The notes beneath the pieces were generated by a model that did not search any database, was not told the DNA's origin, and was given only the letters and a program-made list of their open reading frames with translations. Below are positions 1-4,172 of a stretch of 5,926 nucleotides of DNA, one piece after another. Position 1 is the first letter of the stretch; each line of letters starts with the position of its first letter. This DNA comes from an uncultured Bacilli bacterium (GTDB lineage Bacteria > Bacillota_I > Bacilli_A > RF39 > UBA660). The stretch is from assembly GCA_947632255.1 (NCBI GenBank), contig CANROL010000076.1:1-5926 (forward strand), in the 5' to 3' direction. Made by a program: the position numbers and the translations under genes.

Positions 1-474
1 TGTGGTGATAGAACAGCATATGATTATATAACAAAAGAAAGAAATGATAGTTTAGGAACAGGAACACAAAAAACATATTATGGGGGATATATAAGAACTA
101 CTCAAATCCATGAACCAACCTTCTTATGTGAAGATAAAGAACATGATTTATATACAGTACAAGAAGCAAAAGAAGGAACCCAAAGTTTAACATATCCAAT
201 AGGATTAACAACAATAGATGAACAAGTATATGCCGGAAATCATAGGAGTGGTTCTAACACAAAATATTACTTATATAATAATCAGTATTATTGGACAATG
301 TCGCCCTATAGCTTCGATGGTTCGGTTGCGTACGTCTTCCGCGTGGGCGACAACGGCCACCTGTACGGTAGCAGCGTTGTCGCCGCGTCCGGACTACGGC
401 CGGTACTGAATCTGGTATCTGGAACTCTGAATACTGGTTCGGGTACAGTGAATGATCCCTTCAGTTTATCCTGA
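1..474 (+). CDS. C-terminal part of a surface protein with a C-type-lectin-like variable domain (5' truncated)
   Basis: The reading frame is open from the first base and closes at TGA 472-474, giving 157 visible residues; the start lies outside the window. The visible chain begins CGDRTAYDY, continues through a conserved-looking TYPIGLTTIDEQVYAG segment (about residues 64-79), an LYNNQYYWTMSPYSF segment (91-105) and ends with GLRPVLNL (131-138) and GTVNDPF (148-154). From memory, this order (IGLxTxDE, YWxxSP, variable stretch, G-LRPV-L) is typical of C-type-lectin/formylglycine-generating-enzyme-like domains of gut Firmicutes surface proteins, many of them targets of diversity-generating retroelements. 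Such domains bind ligands and are not usually enzymes. Anchor and export signals would be in the missing part. Codons before residue 100 are A/T-ending; those of residues 104-130 are strikingly GC-rich. Frame and stop are certain, family is likely, the ligand is unknown. Confidence 0.85.
   Translation, partial: CGDRTAYDYITKERNDSLGTGTQKTYYGGYIRTTQIHEPTFLCEDKEHDLYTVQEAKEGTQSLTYPIGLTTIDEQVYAGNHRSGSNTKYYLYNNQYYWTMSPYSFDGSVAYVFRVGDNGHLYGSSVVAASGLRPVLNLVSGTLNTGSGTVNDPFSLS
301..411 (+). other. Putative DGR variable region (hypervariable codons about 310-390)
   Basis: Positions 301-410 contain 69 G/C of 110 bases (hand count) and only 16 A, inside a genome segment that is otherwise strongly AT-rich. 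Codons 104-130 (310-390) have third bases C (17), T (5) or G (5) and never A, while their first and second bases vary freely (TAC, GTC, TTC, CGC, GGC, GAC, AAC, CAC, AGC, GCC, TCC, GTT, GGT). This is what is expected if a template rich in AAC/AAT codons was copied with adenine-specific errors, as DGR reverse transcriptases do. The stretch lies at the usual place, near the C-terminus of a lectin-like domain and just before the LRPV motif. A GC-rich segment at 391-408 (ggactacggccggtactg) is a candidate for the fixed 3' border (IMH-like). Template repeat and reverse transcriptase are not in this window, so the assignment rests on pattern only. Confidence 0.65.
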
Positions 475-645
475 CGGTCCCATTAATAACCTTTTTCACT
501 TAACTGTGTGGTCCCATTAATTTAACTGTGTCTTAGAATAAAATATATAGAAATATTTGTATAAAAGAAATAAAAATATTAAACTTTATATAAAATTAAA
601 TTATAAGAAATTCTAATATAATAAATGACTTAAAACTAATATAAT
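475..645. other. Intergenic region between the lectin-like gene and gpsA
   Basis: These 171 bases separate two convergent genes. The left third holds the duplicated repeat at 476-531; the rest (about 532-645) is almost pure A/T. I see no hairpin with GC content and a T-run that would qualify as a terminator for either gene, and no open frame of useful length. The only inverted match noted, aatattt against aaatatt around 551-580, is AT-only and weak. Confidence 0.5.
476..531. repeat. Duplicated two-part repeat, possible insertion-sequence end remnant
   Basis: The 12-mer ggtcccattaat occurs at 476-487 and 510-521, and the 10-mer ttaactgtgt at 500-509 and 522-531, all in the same orientation. 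The order is X, a 12-base insert, Y, X, Y; the second X and Y are directly joined. It begins one base after the stop codon of the upstream gene. The outer part with GGTCCC and the inner AACTGTGTC recall the terminal inverted repeats of IS256/Mutator-type elements, but no transposase is near and I cannot match it to a named element. It is seen clearly as a repeat; the IS link is an inference. Confidence 0.6.
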
Positions 646-1608
646 TTAATCTTTATGAATTAGAAACTCTGATAATAGTTCAGGGTTTTTATTATTGATT
701 ACTATATCATAGATGATTGTAATAATTGGTATGTTTATGTGTCTGTTTTTAATTAGTTTTTTAATGGCTATAAGGGTATCATAACCTTCTGTGGTATTAT
801 TAGTTAAATAGTTTGTTATTTTCTTTTTTGGTTCTTTTTTACCTAATAATATGCCATATTGGTAGTTTCTACTTTTTTTAGAATTACAAGTTAATATTAA
901 ATCACCTATACCAGCATAAGATAAAATAGTCTTGGGATTACATTCTAATTTTTCTAATAATTCTTTTATATCATGAAGAGCTTCAGTTATTAAAAAAGCT
1001 CTTGTTGATTCATTATAACCTAAACCTTCTAATATACCTGCGGCAATAGCTATAACATTTTTAATACTACCACATAATTCTGTACCATATATATCATTAT
1101 TAGTTCGAAGTTTGATATTATTATCAAAAATACTTTTAATTAAATTAGATGTTTTTAAATTATTAGAAGATATAGATAAACTACATGGTTCTTTATTAAT
1201 TAAATCAATAGCAAAAGTAGGACCAGAGATAATAGAGATATTTTTGGGTTTTAAAATATCTTTTATAATATCTGATAGAAAAGAACCTGTATTTAGATCT
1301 AGACCTTTACTAGCTAAACAAATAGGAATAGATTTGTTATAAAAGGGTTTCATTTCTAAACAAATATTAGATATATATTTAGCGGATGTTGCTATAATAA
1401 TTATGTCTGCTGATGTTATATCTTCTAAATTATTAGTTAAAGATATATTATTTGGAATTGGTTTATTAATAATAGATTTTAGAGTATGATTTTTATTAAA
1501 GTTAGAGACTAATTTAGGGTTTTCACTCCACATTAAGATATTATGATTAGTCATATTAAAAGCTAGAGATAAACCATATATACCTGTACCTATTATTGTT
1601 ATATTCAT
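646..1608 (-). CDS. gpsA: Glycerol-3-phosphate dehydrogenase [NAD(P)+]
   Basis: This cytoplasmic enzyme reduces dihydroxyacetone phosphate to sn-glycerol 3-phosphate, the backbone for phospholipid synthesis. The 320-residue chain has the family's normal length. An N-terminal Rossmann fold opens with GTGIYG (residues 7-12, GxGxxG nucleotide motif). Further family signatures are ASKGL with K101, SGPTFA (128-133), the C-terminal domain signature CGSIKNVIAIAAGILEGLG (179-197) with catalytic-type K183, GIGDLILTC (233-241), SRNYQYG (246-252, R247) and TTEGYDT (272-278). I chose ATG 1608-1606 because it gives the beta strand and GxGxxG at the right distance and is preceded by a TGAGGA ribosome binding site about eight bases upstream. 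The ATG overlaps the TGA of rarA (ATGA), implying translational coupling and cotranscription. The residue after SGPTFA is IDL where many relatives have a Glu; this is a conservative D135. Identification is firm. Confidence 0.96.
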   Translation of the reverse strand: MNITIIGTGIYGLSLAFNMTNHNILMWSENPKLVSNFNKNHTLKSIINKPIPNNISLTNNLEDITSADIIIIATSAKYISNICLEMKPFYNKSIPICLASKGLDLNTGSFLSDIIKDILKPKNISIISGPTFAIDLINKEPCSLSISSNNLKTSNLIKSIFDNNIKLRTNNDIYGTELCGSIKNVIAIAAGILEGLGYNESTRAFLITEALHDIKELLEKLECNPKTILSYAGIGDLILTCNSKKSRNYQYGILLGKKEPKKKITNYLTNNTTEGYDTLIAIKKLIKNRHINIPIITIIYDIVINNKNPELLSEFLIHKD

Positions 1609-2804
1609 TTTATATTCCTCATTTCTTCATATATTTTATTTATGTTAGCTTCATATTTATTATTCTTTTTATGATAATAAATACGATTTTTTAAGTTTTT
1701 AGGTAAATATTCTTGAGGATAATAATCATTAGGGTAATCATGGGGGTAAATATAGTCTTTTGAAGGGTTTATTAAGTGTTTAGGTATTTCATAAGCCATA
1801 CCTTTATTTATGTCATTTACAGCTTCATTTATGGCTAAATATGCACTATTGCTTTTAGGGGATAAAGCCATTTCGGTTACAATAACACCAAGAGGGATTA
1901 TAGCTTCAGGTAAACCTACTAATTCGGCTGCTTGTATGGCCGCATAAACTTTAGGACCAATACCAGGATTAGCAAGGCCAATATCTTCATAGGCAATAAC
2001 ACTCATGCGGCGATATATACTATCTAAATCTCCTCCGACAAGAAGTCTTGCCAAATAATGAAGAGATGCATCAACATCACTACCTCGAATAGACTTTTGA
2101 AAAGCACTAAGTAATTGATAATGATTATCTTCATCTTTATCAAAAGCAACGATAGGTTTAGCATTAATATCTTTAATAGTATTAATATTTATTTCATGAT
2201 TAGTACTAGAATAATAAGCTACTTCTAAAATATTTAGGGCATAACGAAAATCCCCACCAGATAATGATGCAATATAATTAATTGTATCATTATCTATTTT
2301 AATATTATCTAATTTAGTTAAAGCTTTATTTAAACCTAGTATTAGATCATCTTTAGTTAATTCTTTTAATTCAAATATTTGACAACGACTTCTAATCGCC
2401 GGATTTATTTTATGATAGGGATTAGATGTCGTAAGACCAATTAAAATAATTAAACCTGATTCAATATGAGGAAGTAAAATATCTTGTTTATCTTTATTCA
2501 TGCGATGAATTTCATCAATAACTAAAATCATTTCCCCATACATTTTAGCTTCTTCAATAGCAATATCAAAATCATTTTTATTATTAGAGGTAGCATTTAA
2601 AAACTTAGATTTAATATTTAATTCATTTATAAGAGCACTAGCTATACTAGTTTTACCTATACCTGGTTTACCATATAAAATCATGGAAAATAATTTATTA
2701 TTTTTAACTAAATTACTTAATACTTTATTTTCCCCGACTAAATGTTGTTGACCAATAATATCACTTAATTTTTTAGGACGCATTATATTTGCTAAAAGTT
2801 CCAT
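1605..2804 (-). CDS. rarA: Replication-associated recombination protein A, AAA+ ATPase (RarA/MgsA)
   Basis: RarA is a clamp-loader-like AAA+ ATPase acting at stalled or gapped replication forks with SSB. In the 399-residue chain from ATG 2804: MRP...IIGQQHLVG (8-24) is the family N-terminus; Walker A is GKPGIGKT (45-52, K51); Walker B is ILVIDE (93-98, D97/E98); sensor 1 lies in GLTTSNP (123-129); the arginine finger is R138 in AIRSRC. The C-terminal half has the RarA tetramerisation-domain signatures YRRMSVIAYEDIGLANP, EALxPLGV-type segment and the terminal DYYPQEYLP. An in-frame GTG at 2813-2811 would add three residues (MIN), but that GTG lies inside the AGGTG ribosome binding site, so I prefer ATG 2804-2802 with spacing of about six bases. 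The gene ends at TGA 1607-1605, overlapping gpsA. No convincing promoter is visible in the 125 bases upstream shared with the divergent recombinase gene. Confidence 0.95.
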   Translation of the reverse strand: MELLANIMRPKKLSDIIGQQHLVGENKVLSNLVKNNKLFSMILYGKPGIGKTSIASALINELNIKSKFLNATSNNKNDFDIAIEEAKMYGEMILVIDEIHRMNKDKQDILLPHIESGLIILIGLTTSNPYHKINPAIRSRCQIFELKELTKDDLILGLNKALTKLDNIKIDNDTINYIASLSGGDFRYALNILEVAYYSSTNHEININTIKDINAKPIVAFDKDEDNHYQLLSAFQKSIRGSDVDASLHYLARLLVGGDLDSIYRRMSVIAYEDIGLANPGIGPKVYAAIQAAELVGLPEAIIPLGVIVTEMALSPKSNSAYLAINEAVNDINKGMAYEIPKHLINPSKDYIYPHDYPNDYYPQEYLPKNLKNRIYYHKKNNKYEANINKIYEEMRNIK

Positions 2805-2807
2805 GTT

Positions 2808-2816
2808 TATCACCTA
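2808..2816 (-). promoter_or_regulatory. Ribosome binding site deciding the rarA start
   Basis: Read on the minus strand the sequence is TTAGGTGATAAACATGG. AGGTG (2815-2811) is a good Shine-Dalgarno match six bases before ATG 2804-2802. Because the only upstream start candidate, GTG 2813-2811, is part of this motif, the ATG is the likelier start. Confidence 0.65.
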
Positions 2817-2882
2817 ATTAATTTTAACATAAAAACGTTCAATTTACTAGATATGTGGAAATTTTGGGTACAAATTAAACTC

Positions 2883-2912
2883 TTGATAGAAATATTAAGA
2901 AAGTGATATAAT
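2883..2912 (+). promoter_or_regulatory. Sigma-A-type promoter with extended -10 for the Xer gene
   Basis: TTGATA (2883-2888, five of six to the -35 consensus) is followed after 18 bases by TATAAT (2907-2912, perfect -10), and a TG at 2904-2905 one base before it makes an extended -10. Transcription would begin near 2919, leaving a leader of only about 11 bases before ATG 2930, with only a weak GTGAAG-type ribosome binding site. The match is clear; its use is inferred. Confidence 0.6.
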
Positions 2913-2929
2913 TAAATAAGTGAAGATAT

Positions 2930-3832
2930 ATGGAAAAAGAAGATATAAAAGATATACTTAAAAGAAATAACGAATTAGAAGAATATTTAAATATATATTT
3001 AAATACAGAATATAATAGTTCTAAAAATACAAGAAATTCTTATTATTATGATTTAATTAATATGGCTAGATTTTTTAATAAATCTATTACTTATTTAAAT
3101 AAAGATGATATAGAAGAATATTTAAGAAAAAAAAGTAATTTAAAAGCTAAAACTAGAGCCCATTATTTAACTAGTATTAATAATTTTTATAAATATTTAA
3201 TAGATAATAATATTATTAAAATTAATCCTTGTGAAGGGATTAAAATGCCTAAATTAGAAAAGAAATTACCTGTTTATTTAACAATAGAAGAAGTAAATAA
3301 TTTATTAGATATAAATACTAGTAGTGCATATGATTTAAGAAATAAAGCGATGTTAGAATTGTTATATGCCAGTGGAATTAGAATTAGTGAAATGTGTAAT
3401 CTTACCATGAGTAATTTATTTTTAGATGATGAAATGATTAAAGTAATGGGGAAAGGGGCTAAAGAAAGAATTGTTCCTATTAATAGAGTTGCTATTAAAT
3501 GTTTAAAGGAATATATCGAATATGGAAGACCTAATTTACTTGGTACTAAAGATAGTGAATATGTTTTTATAAGTAGTAGACATACTAAAATATCTAGACA
3601 AGCTTTTTTTAAATATTTAAAAGCTTTATGTGAAAAAAAAGGTATCAAAAAGAATATTAGTCCCCATATATTAAGACATACTTTTGCTACTCATTTACTT
3701 AATAATGGGGCAGATTTAAGAATAGTTCAAGTCCTTTTAGGACATGAAGATATTACGACAACCCAAATATATACCCATTTATCTAAAGAAAAGATTAAAG
3801 AAGAATATAATAAACACCCATTAAGCAAATAA
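2930..3832 (+). CDS. xerD: Xer-family tyrosine recombinase (closest in motifs to XerD)
   Basis: Xer recombinases cut and rejoin DNA at the chromosomal dif site to resolve chromosome dimers at division, usually with FtsK. The 300-residue length is typical. Residues about 14-100 form the SAM-like DNA-binding N-domain; the catalytic domain follows. All six active-site positions are visible: R151 (ASGIRISE), K175 (GKGAKER), H246 and R249 (SPHILRHTFATHLL), H272 (LLGHEDITTTQIYTH) and nucleophile Y281. GADLRIVQ and the DITTTQIYTH form resemble XerD more than XerC, and the terminal KHPLSK corresponds to the usual HPRA tail. XerC, or the single Xer of a one-recombinase system, cannot be excluded. ATG 2930 is the only start that preserves the N-domain; the ribosome binding site is weak. 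The gene is divergent from rarA and shares a terminator with the convergent microprotein gene. With no integrase-type flanks or att repeats, a housekeeping role is likelier than a mobile-element role. Confidence 0.9.
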   Translation: MEKEDIKDILKRNNELEEYLNIYLNTEYNSSKNTRNSYYYDLINMARFFNKSITYLNKDDIEEYLRKKSNLKAKTRAHYLTSINNFYKYLIDNNIIKINPCEGIKMPKLEKKLPVYLTIEEVNNLLDINTSSAYDLRNKAMLELLYASGIRISEMCNLTMSNLFLDDEMIKVMGKGAKERIVPINRVAIKCLKEYIEYGRPNLLGTKDSEYVFISSRHTKISRQAFFKYLKALCEKKGIKKNISPHILRHTFATHLLNNGADLRIVQVLLGHEDITTTQIYTHLSKEKIKEEYNKHPLSK

Positions 3833-3866
3833 AAAGAAGCTACAATATTTCGTAAGCTTCTTTTTT
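3831..3866. terminator. Bidirectional rho-independent terminator
   Basis: aaaaagaagct (3831-3841) is exactly complementary to agcttcttttt (3855-3865), an 11-base-pair stem with a 13-base loop and a run of T to 3866. The left arm starts within the stop codon of the Xer gene. On the minus strand the A-run becomes a T-run, so it can also end the convergent microprotein gene, whose stop is at 3879-3877. Confidence 0.85.
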
Positions 3867-3876
3867 AGGAGTAATA

Positions 3877-4023
3877 TTAACGAGCATCGCGACAATTTCT
3901 AGAACTTTCTTGTCTAGAACTTCTAGATTCATTTCTAGAATTTCTATTACTTTCTTGTCTAGAATTTCTTGATTCGTTTCTTCTAGATTCATTTCTAGAA
4001 TTTTTATTATTTTCTTTTTTCAT
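3877..4023 (-). CDS. 48-residue Ser/Arg/Asn/Glu repeat microprotein, unrecognised
   Basis: ATG 4023-4021 opens a frame of 48 codons closed by TAA 3879-3877. It is preceded by a strong purine-rich site, GGGAGGG (minus strand, 4040-4034), ten bases before the ATG, and followed by the bidirectional terminator, so it has the layout of a real single-gene unit. The product starts MKKENNKN and then repeats seven-residue blocks of the type NSRNESR, NSRQESN, NSRNESR, SSRQESS, ending RNCRDAR. It has no hydrophobic segment, so no signal peptide or membrane helix, and is expected to be disordered and highly basic. One Cys (C44) lies near the C-terminus in NCRD. Composition alone would suit nucleic-acid binding, but that is a guess and I do not know this family. 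It is convergent with the Xer gene and divergent from the cohesin/dockerin gene. Low-complexity sequence could open a frame by chance; the ribosome binding site and terminator argue against that. Confidence 0.65.
   Translation of the reverse strand: MKKENNKNSRNESRRNESRNSRQESNRNSRNESRSSRQESSRNCRDAR
3898..4003. repeat. Short internal DNA repeats within the microprotein gene
   Basis: The palindrome tctaga occurs seven times (starting at 3898, 3913, 3922, 3934, 3958, 3982 and 3994), each encoding Ser-Arg on the minus strand. A 23-base block at 3921-3943 recurs exactly at 3981-4003, a 60-base offset, and ctttcttgtctagaa occurs twice (about 3905-3919 and 3950-3964). The repeats stay in codon phase, which points to growth by in-frame duplication. 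Confidence 0.75.
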
Positions 4024-4033
4024 AATTTCTTTT

Positions 4034-4040
4034 CCCTCCC
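4034..4040 (-). promoter_or_regulatory. Strong ribosome binding site of the microprotein gene
   Basis: The minus-strand sequence GGGAGGG followed by AAAAGAAATT and ATG is one of the most GC-rich spots in this intergenic stretch and matches the 16S anti-Shine-Dalgarno core. It is the main evidence that the 48-codon frame is translated. Its spacing of ten bases is slightly long. I found no convincing promoter between it and the divergent gene. Confidence 0.6.
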
Positions 4041-4107
4041 AATATTAGTATGGATGAATATATTTGTTTAATGCATATAAAATATGGAAATTATTGGCTG
4101 ATTTATT

Positions 4108-4136
4108 TTGACAAATAGATACTTTTAGCTTATAAT
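4108..4136 (+). promoter_or_regulatory. Consensus sigma-A-type promoter of the cohesin/dockerin gene
   Basis: TTGACA (4108-4113) and TATAAT (4131-4136) are both perfect matches to the housekeeping consensus, spaced by exactly 17 bases. Transcription should begin near 4143, giving a leader of about 30 bases that contains the ribosome binding site. No operator-like inverted repeat is visible around it, so strong constitutive expression is the simplest reading. Confidence 0.85.
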
Positions 4137-4159
4137 ATAGACTTAAGAAATTAATTTTA

Positions 4160-4168
4160 GAGGTGAGG
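4160..4168 (+). promoter_or_regulatory. Ribosome binding site of the cohesin/dockerin gene
   Basis: gaggtgagg lies four to five bases before ATG 4173 and contains two overlapping Shine-Dalgarno-like GAGG motifs. It fixes the start of the gene just upstream of the lysine-rich signal peptide. Confidence 0.7.
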
Positions 4169-4172
4169 TTAT

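Noticed and set aside
218..409. A 63-codon plus-strand frame inside the lectin-like gene
   Set aside because: It lies in another frame over the GC-rich patch, has no ribosome binding site, and the long frame from base 1 has clear family motifs.
472..474. UGA read as tryptophan (Mycoplasma code)
   Set aside because: TGA ends the lectin-like gene right after its usual GTxxDPF terminus and ends rarA after its usual terminus; all visible Trp codons are TGG.
466..474. Hairpin tcag-tttatc-ctga as terminator of the first gene
   Set aside because: The stem is only four pairs and no T-run follows.
1112..1342. A 76-codon plus-strand frame antisense to gpsA
   Set aside because: It is fully covered by a confidently identified gene and has no recognisable features or ribosome binding site.
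2811..2813. GTG as the rarA start, adding three residues
   Set aside because: The GTG is part of the AGGTG ribosome binding site serving ATG 2804-2802, so it is unlikely to initiate.
2821..2875. A minus-strand promoter for rarA (TTGTAC or TTGAAC with TAAAAT)
   Set aside because: The hexamers cannot be paired at 16-18-base spacing, and TAAAAT is too close to the ribosome binding site.
2805..2929. A dif site beside the Xer gene
   Set aside because: I looked for two 11-base arms around a short centre with TATAAT/ATTATG-like halves and found no convincing match.
3274..3648. A 124-codon minus-strand frame antisense to the Xer gene
   Set aside because: Its hydrophobic, Leu/Ile/Ser-rich composition is what AT-rich coding DNA gives on the opposite strand; the Xer catalytic residues on the plus strand settle the coding strand.
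3898..4003. CRISPR array
   Set aside because: The repeats are short, irregularly spaced, in codon phase and without unique spacers of constant length.
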